Below, in pieces: positions 23,717 through 32,140 of a stretch of 42,999 nucleotides of DNA (position 1 is its first letter; the number at the start of each line of letters is the position of its first letter). This stretch comes from an uncultured Alphaproteobacteria bacterium. Lineage in GTDB: Bacteria; Pseudomonadota; Alphaproteobacteria; HIMB59; GCA-002718135. The translations under genes and the position numbers were made by a program. Under the pieces are notes generated by a model, which ran no database searches, was not told the DNA's origin, and saw only the letters and a list, made by a program, of their open reading frames with translations. The stretch is taken from NCBI GenBank assembly GCA_902628835.1, contig CACOPD010000009.1, positions 1-42,999 on the forward strand, given 5' to 3'.

Positions 23717-24571
23717 ATGGATACACGAAATAAAGGTTTATTATTATCATTAATAGGAGTTATCATCATAAGTCCTGATAGTTTATTAATTAGATTAGCA
23801 AATATAGATGATTTAAGCCTAATCTTTTATAGAAGTGCTTTACCAATAATAACAATACTTATTTTTTTAATTTATAATTATCAGAAATCTTTTATTAAAT
23901 CTTTTTTTCTTATTGGATTACCAGGTGTTATTTATGCAGTTCTATATGCAATAACACATATATGTTTTGTTTATTCAATTCAAAACACAGCAGTAGCGAA
24001 TACATTAGTTTTAATTGCTTCAGCTCCAATTTTTGCAGCTTTATTTTCAGTTTTCATATTAAAAGAAATTCCTAGTTTTTTTACTTGGATTGTAATTTTT
24101 ATAGCTTTATTGGCTATGATTATCATAGGTATTGGAAGTTTCACATCAACCGGATTATATGGAGATATTATGGCTCTAATTGTTGCTGCGGGAATGGGTT
24201 TTAGTATGGTTCTTGTAAGATTATTTAAAAATAAAGATTTAGTACCAGCATGTTTACTTGGATGCTTAATTGCTGCACTTTATACTTTACCTTTTGGTGT
24301 TAATTTTAATATTGATCAAAATCAAATTTTTTATTTATTATTAATGTGTTTATTAATTCTTCCTATTCCGTTTATGATTTTAACTATTGCGCCTAAATAT
24401 ACTCCAGCACATGAAGTTGCTTTAATTTTTTTAATGGAAAGTGTTTTAGGTACAGCGTGGGTCTGGTTTGTTATCAATGAAGTACCACCAATAAATACAA
24501 TCATCGGTGGTGTTTTACTTCTTGGATCAGTCTCAATTTTTATTTATCAAACAACAAAAAAAATTACTTAA
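23717..24571 (+). CDS. EamA-family (DMT) permease
   Basis: 284 residues with ten predicted helices in two EamA repeats. The N-terminus MDTRNKGLLLSLIGVIIISP, then DSLLIRLANIDDLSLIFYRS, and the repeat-ending VLKEIPSFFTWIVIFIALLA are typical of the superfamily; the second repeat has FLMESVLGTAWVWFVINEVP. Substrate unknown. No Shine-Dalgarno is evident before the ATG, which follows the inverted repeat closely. It converges with, and overlaps by 8 nt, another EamA gene on the opposite strand. The two proteins are distinct enough not to be a recent tandem duplication. Confidence 0.88.
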   Translation: MDTRNKGLLLSLIGVIIISPDSLLIRLANIDDLSLIFYRSALPIITILIFLIYNYQKSFIKSFFLIGLPGVIYAVLYAITHICFVYSIQNTAVANTLVLIASAPIFAALFSVFILKEIPSFFTWIVIFIALLAMIIIGIGSFTSTGLYGDIMALIVAAGMGFSMVLVRLFKNKDLVPACLLGCLIAALYTLPFGVNFNIDQNQIFYLLLMCLLILPIPFMILTIAPKYTPAHEVALIFLMESVLGTAWVWFVINEVPPINTIIGGVLLLGSVSIFIYQTTKKIT

Positions 24572-25415
24572 TTTTACTTTCCTTATTTTCTCTTATAAAA
24601 ATATAAATTCCACTGAAAACTATTAAGGATAAACCTAAATAAATCCATAAATCAGGTAAATCTCCAAAAAATGCATAGCCAACAAGTATATTGGTAGATA
24701 TTTCAAAATATCCTAATGGAGCTAATTTTGAAGCTTCTCCTAACCTTAAGGATAAAATAATTAAAAAATGACCTAACATTCCGATTGAAGCTAAAGAAAT
24801 CAATAATAATAATTGTCTTGTGTCTAAATTGGTCCAATAAAAAGGAACTATTATAGAAATAAAAATGCACCCTACTACTCCAGTAAAAAGTAATGTAACT
24901 ATTGCACTGTCTGTAAAAGATAATTTACGAGTATAAATTATATAAAATGCGTAAGTAATTCCAGCAGCTAAAGCAGATAGGGAGGCAAAATTTATATCTA
25001 AAAATCCAGGTCTAATAATAACTAAAACTCCAAGAAATCCAATTACAACAGCAGTCCATCTATGTATTCCAACTTTTTCATTAAGAAAAAAAATTGATAA
25101 AATTGTAACAATTATTGGCGATATAAAAGCTAAAGTTAAAGCTTCAGCGAGAGAAATGATTGATATCGCATAAAAGAAAAAAACTGTAGATAAAAATAAA
25201 AAAAAACTTCTAAATAATTGAACTGAAATAGATTGAGGAAATTTAATTTCTTTTCTAAAAAACATTAAAGCCAATGGGAAACTTACTAAAAGCATAAAAA
25301 AGTATCTCCCCCATACAACTTGTACAAAATGAATCTCAGTTGATAGAAATTTTGCAATACCATCCATAAATGGCAATAGTAACCAACCAGATAAATTAAG
25401 AATATAAGCTAACAT
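24564..25415 (-). CDS. EamA-family (DMT) permease
   Basis: 283 residues from the ATG at 25415; a TTG codon just before it is in frame. Ten predicted helices. The first repeat ends in LNEKVGIHRWTAVVIGFLGV and LVIIRPGF, the second in GYAFFGDLPDLWIYLGLSLI, and the tail IYIFIRENK resembles the EamA protein at 20351. Substrate unknown. Its start overlaps the stop of the zinc-ribbon protein gene (TGATG), so the two are coupled: a permease with a small Cys-rich partner. It overlaps the convergent EamA gene by 8 nt. Confidence 0.88.
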   Translation of the reverse strand: MLAYILNLSGWLLLPFMDGIAKFLSTEIHFVQVVWGRYFFMLLVSFPLALMFFRKEIKFPQSISVQLFRSFFLFLSTVFFFYAISIISLAEALTLAFISPIIVTILSIFFLNEKVGIHRWTAVVIGFLGVLVIIRPGFLDINFASLSALAAGITYAFYIIYTRKLSFTDSAIVTLLFTGVVGCIFISIIVPFYWTNLDTRQLLLLISLASIGMLGHFLIILSLRLGEASKLAPLGYFEISTNILVGYAFFGDLPDLWIYLGLSLIVFSGIYIFIRENKESKIK

Positions 25416-25822
25416 CAATTAGACTCAAAGGATTGAGGATCACATATTTTACAAATTAATGCACCAATAGATTTCTTAGGATTATAATTTTGATAAAAAA
25501 TATCTTTAGTTGAAATTTTTTTTTCAAAAAGATTTTTTTCTATCTCCCAATAATATCTAAAACATTTAGAACATTGAGCTGCAATCTTCTTGTGTGTAGG
25601 CTTATAAATGCCAAACCATACTTTAGATATTTTTTTTTGATCTTGAGAAGATATATTTTCAGAAATATTTGAAGGTATATCCATAAAACAAACAGCACAC
25701 TGTATTTCTGAAGTAACATTTACATAGGGTTCTTCTGTATATTTTTTTCCAATAGATGTTTTACCAATATATTTTTTTGAATTACAATTTGGACATGTAA
25801 AATCGATTTTAGAATTTATCAT
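25415..25822 (-). CDS. Four-CxxC zinc-ribbon protein, unknown
   Basis: 135 residues carrying four CxxC pairs: Cys10/13 (FTCPNCNSKKYIG), Cys42/45 (IQCAVCFMDIP), Cys84/87 (AAQCSKCFRYYWEI) and Cys124/127 (LICKICDPQ). This is enough for two structural zinc sites. No helix-turn-helix or catalytic motif is evident and there is no signal peptide, so it is probably cytosolic. It lies directly upstream of, and overlaps, an EamA permease gene. A role in nucleic-acid or protein binding is possible but not shown. No family recognised. Confidence 0.65.
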   Translation of the reverse strand: MINSKIDFTCPNCNSKKYIGKTSIGKKYTEEPYVNVTSEIQCAVCFMDIPSNISENISSQDQKKISKVWFGIYKPTHKKIAAQCSKCFRYYWEIEKNLFEKKISTKDIFYQNYNPKKSIGALICKICDPQSFESN

Positions 25823-25950
25823 ATATAACTATGAATAATTTTTTAATAATTATATATGTTATTAGTTTTTTTATTAATAATAAAAACAAATTAATAAAAA
25901 ATAATATATAAATATAATTATTTAATACTTAATAATAAAAATAATTAAAG

Positions 25951-26811
25951 ATGATTAAATATCTTCCCCTATCTTTTATAATTTTCTGGAGTTCAGCTTT
26001 TGTTAGTGGTCAATTTATAGTGCAATCCGCTAGTCCTTTTGCATCTTTGGCATTTAGATTTATGATTGTAGCAATAGGTTTCTTGATTTTTTCTTATTAT
26101 TTTAAAGAAAAAATATTTATTAATTTAAAACTAATAATTCAAGCAGCAGTAACAGGTATTTTATTTCATGGTTTTTATCTAGGGGGAGTCTTTTTTTCAT
26201 ATTCCGTAGGATTAACTGCAACTTTATCAGCTTTAATTGTAGGATTACAGCCTGTTTTAACTAATATACTAAGTGGTCCAATTCTTAAGGAACGTGTCAC
26301 TATTATTCAATGGTTTGGCATTATATTAGGGTTTATTGGTACTATAATGGTAATTGGCTTAGATATAGGTAAATCTATACCAACGTTAGGGATTATTAGT
26401 TCTATTGTAGCTTTACTTGGCGCAACAATTGCAACAATATGGCAAAAAAAATTTACAAGTAATTTAACTCTTTCTGTAAATAATTTCTATCAGGCTTTAG
26501 CAGCAAGTATATTCTTGTTAATTATTTCTATATTATTTGAAACACCTTTTATTAATTTTGATAATAGGTTTGTTTTATCAATGGGTTGGCAAATTATAAT
26601 GGTATCGTTTGGTGCATATGCAATATTAATGTATTTATTAAAAATTGGAACAGCTTCTAAAACTAGCAGTCTTTTTTTCCTTGTTCCTCCAACTACTGCT
26701 GTAATGGCTTTGTTTGTTTTAGATGAAAAATTATTTATAATTGATATTATTGGACTATTAATTTGTACATTTGGTGTCTATATAGCTACAAGAACAAATG
26801 TGAGTAAATAA
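25951..26811 (+). CDS. EamA-family (DMT) permease
   Basis: 286 residues with ten predicted helices. It starts LPLSFIIFWSSAFVSGQFIV, the common N-terminal signature of the YdcZ/RhaT-like EamA branch; LKERVTIIQWFGIILGFIGT ends the first repeat and VLDEKLFIIDIIGLLICTFG the second. Substrate unknown. It differs clearly from the other three EamA proteins here and so represents another branch. The upstream 128-nt region 25823-25950 is extremely AT-rich and holds only the divergent promoters. It overlaps the DUF3147 gene by one base (TAATG), so the two are coupled. Confidence 0.88.
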   Translation: MIKYLPLSFIIFWSSAFVSGQFIVQSASPFASLAFRFMIVAIGFLIFSYYFKEKIFINLKLIIQAAVTGILFHGFYLGGVFFSYSVGLTATLSALIVGLQPVLTNILSGPILKERVTIIQWFGIILGFIGTIMVIGLDIGKSIPTLGIISSIVALLGATIATIWQKKFTSNLTLSVNNFYQALAASIFLLIISILFETPFINFDNRFVLSMGWQIIMVSFGAYAILMYLLKIGTASKTSSLFFLVPPTTAVMALFVLDEKLFIIDIIGLLICTFGVYIATRTNVSK

Positions 26812-27158
26812 TGTATTTTTTTCTTAAAACTATAATTAGTGCTATTATTATTGTTACAGTATCTGAAATAGCAAAAAAATATACTTGGACTGCAGCAATA
26901 ATTGTTTCTTTGCCACTAACTTCTTTATTAGCTTTTATATGGTTGTATTGGGATACAAAAGATTATCAAAAAGTAATAGAATTATCTTATAGCACACTTG
27001 TAATGAGTATTCCTTCTTTTGTTTTTTTTATTGTTTTACCTATTCTTTTGAAATTTAAACAAAATTTTGTTTTTTCATTAATTGTTTCAATAATCAGTAC
27101 TGCAATAGCTTATACTATTTTCATGTTTATAATTAAAAAACTGAATTTTAATTTTTAA
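26811..27158 (+). CDS. DUF3147 family membrane protein
   Basis: 115 residues with four hydrophobic segments. The opening FLKTIISAIIIVTVSEIAKK and the SLPLTSLLAFIWLYWDT loop match DUF3147 proteins, a small inner-membrane family of unknown function often found near transporters. It is coupled to the EamA permease by a one-base overlap and may act with it. Its 3' end overlaps a convergent small gene by 11 nt. Confidence 0.8.
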   Translation: MYFFLKTIISAIIIVTVSEIAKKYTWTAAIIVSLPLTSLLAFIWLYWDTKDYQKVIELSYSTLVMSIPSFVFFIVLPILLKFKQNFVFSLIVSIISTAIAYTIFMFIIKKLNFNF

Positions 27159-27333
27159 TTACATTCTCTTTATTCATTAAAATTGGTCTTCCATCATGTG
27201 CGGTATTTAATGGGTAATAATCACCATTATATTTAACGCATAATGTTAAGCCATTTCTTTTTTCTTTACCTAGATTTACCTCTAAATCGACTATAACTAA
27301 TTCAGTTTTTTCTAAAACTTTAATAATTTTCAT
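27148..27333 (-). CDS. Small beta-rich protein, unknown
   Basis: 61 residues: MKIIKVLEKTELVIVDLEVN, then KYNGDYYPLNTAHDGRPILM near the C-terminus. It is predicted to be mostly strands, with no signal peptide. A good Shine-Dalgarno (AAAGGA) lies 5 nt before the ATG, which supports a real gene. It converges with and overlaps the DUF3147 gene. No family recognised. Confidence 0.55.
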   Translation of the reverse strand: MKIIKVLEKTELVIVDLEVNLGKEKRNGLTLCVKYNGDYYPLNTAHDGRPILMNKENVIKN

Positions 27334-27393
27334 AACTATCCTTTCAAAATATATAAATATATTTAGTAAGTACTATAAGATGTATCAAGTTTT

Positions 27394-28185
27394 ATGATTA
27401 GAGTTTTTCTAATATTTATTTTAATATTTTTGATTAAGAATGCATTTGCTAATAAATATATAACGATAGCTAGCACAACTTCTACACATGATACTGGTTT
27501 ATTAGAATATATTAACAAAGAATTTGAAAAAAAATATAAAACAAAAGTAAGAGCATTGTCTCTGGGAACTGGTCAGGCAATTAAAGTTGCAATGGATGGA
27601 AATGTTGAAATTTTGTTAGTCCATCATAAACAATCTGAACTAGAATTTATGAATAAAGGGTACGGAGCTCTAAGATATGATTTGATGTATAATGATTTTG
27701 TCTTAATAGGGCCAAAAAAAGATAAAAATAAATGCTCTTCAATTGAAGATAAAATGATTGAAATAAAAAAATCCAAATTATTGTTTATATCCAGAGGTGA
27801 TGAGAGTGGAACACACAAAAAAGAGAGAGAGCTTTGGGAATTATCAAATATTAATATACCTTTTAAAGAAAATTGGTATCTCAGTGTAGGTCAGGGAATG
27901 GGATCTACATTATTAATAGCCAATCAAAAGAATGCGTACACTCTTAGTGATCGAAGTACTTGGATAGCTTTTAATAAAAAAGAAAATCTCCAAATTGTTT
28001 GTGAAAATTTACCACCTTTATTTAATCAATATGGAATAATTTTAGTAAGTAAAAAGATTAATAATAAATTAAATATTGAAGAAGCTAAAAAATATATTGA
28101 TTGGATTACATCAGAAGAAGCAAAAAAATTAATTAATAATTACCGAGTAAATGGAAAACAATTATTTTTTTTTAATTATAATTAG
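27394..28185 (+). CDS. Tungstate-type ABC transporter substrate-binding protein (TupA-like)
   Basis: 263 residues. A signal peptide ends at KNAFA; the mature protein begins YITIASTTSTHDTGLLEYI, the TupA anion-binding motif. Further typical parts are SLGTGQAIKVAMDGN, ILLVHHKQSE, YNDFVLIGPKKDK, SRGDESGTHKKERELW and MGSTLLIANQKNAYTLSDRS. Tungstate (or possibly molybdate) is captured in the periplasm. No permease (TupB) or ATPase (TupC) gene lies in the window, so either they are elsewhere or the protein works alone. It converges with, and overlaps by 4 nt, a dioxygenase gene. Confidence 0.85.
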   Translation: MIRVFLIFILIFLIKNAFANKYITIASTTSTHDTGLLEYINKEFEKKYKTKVRALSLGTGQAIKVAMDGNVEILLVHHKQSELEFMNKGYGALRYDLMYNDFVLIGPKKDKNKCSSIEDKMIEIKKSKLLFISRGDESGTHKKERELWELSNINIPFKENWYLSVGQGMGSTLLIANQKNAYTLSDRSTWIAFNKKENLQIVCENLPPLFNQYGIILVSKKINNKLNIEEAKKYIDWITSEEAKKLINNYRVNGKQLFFFNYN

Positions 28186-28964
28186 TTAATTCTACCAAAA
28201 AACGTTAATCTTGCATTTTCTGAGAGCATTGTACCCTCCTCTTCATTATAATTTAGTGTTACTAATATTCTTGGTTTTTCTGACTCTACTGGTGTTACAC
28301 GATGCAAATAATTTCTGCCATAAAATAATATAAGAGTACCGGCATCAACATCTGCTTTTTGTGGTAAAGTTTTTCTATCTAAAATATCTCTTATATATGA
28401 TTTATCGATATAGTTTTCTGAGAAATTTCTACCCTTACTAACATATTCAAATTCACCGCCTTTATCTGATGACTGTATCATTAAAGTAATAGCAAATGAT
28501 GCATTATCAAAATGCCATCCTAGTTGTTGTGATTTTTGATAATAATTATAATTTATGGAAGATAATGTATCACTGTATGGGTAAATTACTTTTAAATTTA
28601 AGACACCTTTTAAAAAATTTTTAAAAATGTTTGATTGATATAAGATATTTAATTTAGATTGCTGATTTAACAAATCATGAGGAACACAACCTTTATCACT
28701 TACAACCTCTCTATTTAAAGGATCATTCATGTCCTTTAATTTATCTTGTTTATTAAGTAAGATAGTGTGGTTTTGAGAACAATAGAAAGCTTGATCTTGT
28801 AATACATGTGCTTCAGTAATTAATTCACTTAAGCAGTCATTTGTTAAAAAATTATTTAATATTAGTATAGAATTTTCTTTAATTTGATCGTTGCAATATT
28901 GAATATATTCATCACTATCTATTGGATGTTTTGACTGATTAACTATATCAATTATGGTATTCAT
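28182..28964 (-). CDS. Fe(II)/2-oxoglutarate-dependent oxygenase, HxD type
   Basis: 260 residues. Iron ligands are His151 and Asp153 in QQLGWHFDNASFAIT and His221 in YLHRVTPVESEKPR, where the Arg (232) that follows binds 2-oxoglutarate. The region GGEFEYVSKGRNF and DAGTLILFYGRNYLHR are typical of prolyl-hydroxylase-like dioxygenases. The N-terminal 130 residues are less recognisable. The substrate is not known; small-molecule hydroxylation is the best guess. It is the second 2-oxoglutarate oxygenase in the region and is not closely similar to the PhyH-like one. It overlaps tupA at the 3' end and is divergent from selO. Confidence 0.82.
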   Translation of the reverse strand: MNTIIDIVNQSKHPIDSDEYIQYCNDQIKENSILILNNFLTNDCLSELITEAHVLQDQAFYCSQNHTILLNKQDKLKDMNDPLNREVVSDKGCVPHDLLNQQSKLNILYQSNIFKNFLKGVLNLKVIYPYSDTLSSINYNYYQKSQQLGWHFDNASFAITLMIQSSDKGGEFEYVSKGRNFSENYIDKSYIRDILDRKTLPQKADVDAGTLILFYGRNYLHRVTPVESEKPRILVTLNYNEEEGTMLSENARLTFFGRIN

Positions 28965-29034
28965 TGCTGACTTAATACTTATATACTAAAGTTGAAGATG
29001 TTAAATTTAAAAAATTTATATATATTTACTCAAA

Positions 29035-30423
29035 ATGGTTTGGAATTTTCAAGATAGTTATACAAAATTACCTAGTATTTTTTATAGTAAAGTTAATCCT
29101 GAAAATTTTAGTAATAAAAAATTAGTTTTGTTTAATAGTGATTTTGCAAAAGAGTTAAATTTAGATTTTAGTAAATATGATGACGACAAAAAGTGTAATA
29201 TTCTTTTAGGACAAAATAAATCAGATAAAACTTACTTTTCTCAAGCTTATGCTGGACATCAATTTGGAAATTTTACAATTTTAGGCGATGGTAGAGCTGT
29301 AATTATTGGTGAACATATTACTAATAATAAACAAAGGGTAGATATACAGTTAAAAGGATCAGGTCAAACACCATACTCTAGAAATGGAGATGGAAAAGCT
29401 GCCTTAGGACCAATGATAAGGGAATATATATTGAGTGAAGCAATGCATTATCTTGGTATATCATCAACCAGAGCACTTGCAGTAATTACTACAGGTGAAA
29501 ATGTATTGCGTGAAAAATTAGAGCCAGGAGCAATTTTAATTAGAGTTGCGAAATCGCATATTAGAGTGGGAACTTTTCAATTTGGAAGTCTTTTAAAAAA
29601 TAGAAAAGAATTTCAAAGCTTTATATCTTATACAATTTCAAGACTGTATCCTGATATAGAAAATTATAATGATAAATATTTAAAATTTTATGAAACAATT
29701 TGTGATTTACAAATTAAGTTAGTTGTAGATTGGATGAGAGTTGGTTTTATTCATGGTGTTATGAATACTGATAATATGTCTTTATCTGGTGAAACTATAG
29801 ATTATGGTCCTGCAGCATACCTAGATGAATATAATCCAAAAAAAGTTTTTAGCTCAATTGATAAAATGGGAAGATATTCTTTTGAAAATCAATCAAAAAT
29901 AACATTATGGAATCTAGCAAGATTTGCTGAAACTTTTCTTCATTTAATTGATTCAAATGAAAAAAAAGCAATTAAAAAAATAGAAGAAATATTAAATAAA
30001 TATAACAAAATATTTGATCAATCTTGGTTGACAATGATGTCAATGAAATTAAATTTAGATACTAATAATAACAACAAAGAAATTGTTAAAGAATTTTTAG
30101 ATTTGATGCATATTTATAAACTTGATTATACAAATACATTTTTAGATTTAGAAAATGATACTCTTGATAAAAAGATTTTTAAAAATTGGGAAGAAAAATA
30201 TAAAAATAATAAATTAAGAAAATTTAAAAATGTAAATCCTCAAATTATACCTAGGAATCATATTATTGAAGAAATAATTAATGAAGTGTACAGTAATAAT
30301 TACGGTCAATTATATGAATTTGAAAAATTACTAAAAAATCCTTATGAGAAAATAGAAAATAAAAAATATATTACACCACCTCTTGAAAGTGAAAAAGTAT
30401 TTGAAACTTTTTGTGGTACTTAA
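29035..30423 (+). CDS. selO: Protein adenylyltransferase SelO (YdiU)
   Basis: 462 residues, near the usual length of about 480. Conserved blocks are YAGHQFGNFTILGDGRAVII, QLKGSGQTPYSRNGDGKAAL, RALAVITTGENVLREK, the active-site segment HGVMNTDNMSLSG and IDYGPAAYLD (metal-binding Asp). The protein ends in FETFCGT, the penultimate-region Cys taking the place of selenocysteine in eukaryotic SelO. SelO is a pseudokinase that AMPylates proteins and is linked to redox stress. It starts with ATG at 29035 and ends directly at the convergent M81 peptidase gene with no nucleotide between stops. Confidence 0.95.
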   Translation: MVWNFQDSYTKLPSIFYSKVNPENFSNKKLVLFNSDFAKELNLDFSKYDDDKKCNILLGQNKSDKTYFSQAYAGHQFGNFTILGDGRAVIIGEHITNNKQRVDIQLKGSGQTPYSRNGDGKAALGPMIREYILSEAMHYLGISSTRALAVITTGENVLREKLEPGAILIRVAKSHIRVGTFQFGSLLKNRKEFQSFISYTISRLYPDIENYNDKYLKFYETICDLQIKLVVDWMRVGFIHGVMNTDNMSLSGETIDYGPAAYLDEYNPKKVFSSIDKMGRYSFENQSKITLWNLARFAETFLHLIDSNEKKAIKKIEEILNKYNKIFDQSWLTMMSMKLNLDTNNNNKEIVKEFLDLMHIYKLDYTNTFLDLENDTLDKKIFKNWEEKYKNNKLRKFKNVNPQIIPRNHIIEEIINEVYSNNYGQLYEFEKLLKNPYEKIENKKYITPPLESEKVFETFCGT

Positions 30424-31800
30424 TTAAATAGCTATATTATATCTAAAATTTTTTTGGAAAGGATAAATTGGCTTTTCCCTAAATAAATTTTTAATTCTTT
30501 TAAAATCTTGGGTGACAAATCCATCTGTTAAAATCATAAAATTATCCGCCTTAAGTTTTTTAAGTTCTGGTGAAAGATATCCTGATTTTACAACCAATAT
30601 TTTATATTTTTTTAAATTTATATTTAATTCCTTAAAATCACTCAAATAATGAAAAGGTTTTCTATACTTTGTAAAAATTATCGTATTATTATTCGAGGTT
30701 AGAATCGCATTATCATTTTTTAGATAAAATTTATCTATCGAAATAGAAATTTTCTTTTTTGAGAAAGTATCTTTTATAACAATTTTGTTTTTTTTATTTT
30801 TTAGCTCTCTAAAAATTTCTTCATTAAAAATTCCTGCAAATAGAGTGTTCTCTATCTTGTTTTTAAATACGTGTTCCAATACATCAATTCTACTTCCTAC
30901 TCCTCCAGCTGTTGGATTATCTCCGCTATCGGCTAAAATTGTAAATCTTTTTTTATTAATTACATGAAAAATCCTATTTAATTTATAAGATTGCATATCA
31001 TAAACCAATTTAAACCTATTATTCCAATAACTTAGTGCTATTTTCTTACATATTCTTTTACCAATATTAACATCTGTACAATTTACAATTGCTGAAGCTG
31101 TTGCCCTCTTAGTATCAGCCCAAACATATCCAATAAGTAAATTACAATCATTAACCCCTTTCATTTTATTAAATATATTTAAATTTTTATAAATTTTTTT
31201 ACATGGCTCAACTATCGTTGATGACATTTCACCTGAAACTAAAACTGGTATTTTTTCCCAAATAATATGATTTTTCTTATTTTTTAATATTCCATTTATT
31301 AACATTTGTATTGCTCTCGAATAAGTTTTCTTAACATCAATGTGTGGAGCTGTTTTATAAGCTGCAAAATAATCAATATTTTTTATAATTGAATCAGTCA
31401 TCTGTCCGTGAAGATCATAAGATAATGATATTTTACAATTTTTAGATATTTTAGAACGAATTTTTTTAATAAAAAAACCTTCAGGATCACTAATACCTTT
31501 AACATACATCGCGCCATGCATGATTAGCAAAATACCATCTATGGTATTTGATTTTTTTAAATCATTAATGATATTATCAATCGTTTTAATAAAGAATCTT
31601 TTATCTACAGGACCGCCAGGTAAACTACGATAAAATTTATTTGGTATAAACTTAATATTTTTATATTTGGAAAAATTAAAATTTATATATTTTAATAGTT
31701 TTTTTCCACTTAATAACTCAAAATCTTTTTTGTTTTGTATTAACGTAGAATAAGAGCAACATTCGGTACTAATACCGCAAATAAAAATTTTTTTTTTCAT
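30424..31800 (-). CDS. M81-family metallopeptidase (MlrC-like)
   Basis: 458 residues. Motifs of the M81/MlrC family are LLIMHGAMYVKGISDPEG, SLSYDLHGQMTDSI, YKTAPHIDVKKTY and ILADSGDNPTAGGVGSRIDV. The N-terminus reads IFICGISTECCSYST; the HETNTF version of this segment is missing its His, which occurs in some subfamilies. MlrC cleaves linearised microcystin products in degraders; most homologues have unknown substrates. The start follows the pterin dehydratase stop by 4 nt, making it the last gene of a long minus-strand series. Highly Lys/Asn/Ile-rich. Confidence 0.85.
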   Translation of the reverse strand: MKKKIFICGISTECCSYSTLIQNKKDFELLSGKKLLKYINFNFSKYKNIKFIPNKFYRSLPGGPVDKRFFIKTIDNIINDLKKSNTIDGILLIMHGAMYVKGISDPEGFFIKKIRSKISKNCKISLSYDLHGQMTDSIIKNIDYFAAYKTAPHIDVKKTYSRAIQMLINGILKNKKNHIIWEKIPVLVSGEMSSTIVEPCKKIYKNLNIFNKMKGVNDCNLLIGYVWADTKRATASAIVNCTDVNIGKRICKKIALSYWNNRFKLVYDMQSYKLNRIFHVINKKRFTILADSGDNPTAGGVGSRIDVLEHVFKNKIENTLFAGIFNEEIFRELKNKKNKIVIKDTFSKKKISISIDKFYLKNDNAILTSNNNTIIFTKYRKPFHYLSDFKELNINLKKYKILVVKSGYLSPELKKLKADNFMILTDGFVTQDFKRIKNLFREKPIYPFQKNFRYNIAI

Positions 31801-31804
31801 TAAA

Positions 31805-32140
31805 TTAAATTTTAATTAAATCAATTTTGGAAGCTAATATAAAATCATTAACTGATAATCCCTCTATTGCATGAGTATGAACCATCACTAAACAATAACC
31901 CCATCCTATTGATATATCAGGATGATGACCTTCTTTTTCTGCTACTTCTCCTACTTCATTTGCGAATGATATAGCTTTTTTAAAATTGCTAAATTTAAAT
32001 TTTTTGAAAATCATTTCTTGATTATCATTAACTGACCATTCATTAAGTTCAGATAAAAATTTACTAATTTCTTGATAATCTAATTTAGGAGTATTCCCAC
32101 TACATGGTTCGCACTTTCCAGAAGATAAAGGTTTACTCAT
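31805..32140 (-). CDS. phhB: Pterin-4-alpha-carbinolamine dehydratase
   Basis: 111 residues from the ATG at 32140; a GTG 12 nt upstream is inside the previous gene and less likely. The active-site region EKEGHHPDISIGWGYCLVMV, followed by THAIEGLSVNDF, is the family hallmark with its conserved histidines, and the N-terminal CEPCSGNTPKL is common in PhhB. It dehydrates 4a-hydroxytetrahydropterin, recycling the pterin cofactor of phenylalanine hydroxylase or acting in other pterin chemistry. No phenylalanine hydroxylase is in the window. Its start overlaps the end of the SMP-30 gene by 8 nt. Confidence 0.92.
   Translation of the reverse strand: MSKPLSSGKCEPCSGNTPKLDYQEISKFLSELNEWSVNDNQEMIFKKFKFSNFKKAISFANEVGEVAEKEGHHPDISIGWGYCLVMVHTHAIEGLSVNDFILASKIDLIKI

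Noticed and set aside
25823..25950. Possible riboswitch or ncRNA in the 128-nt AT-rich gap
   Set aside because: Only weak AT-only pairings; no conserved motif recognised beyond divergent promoters.
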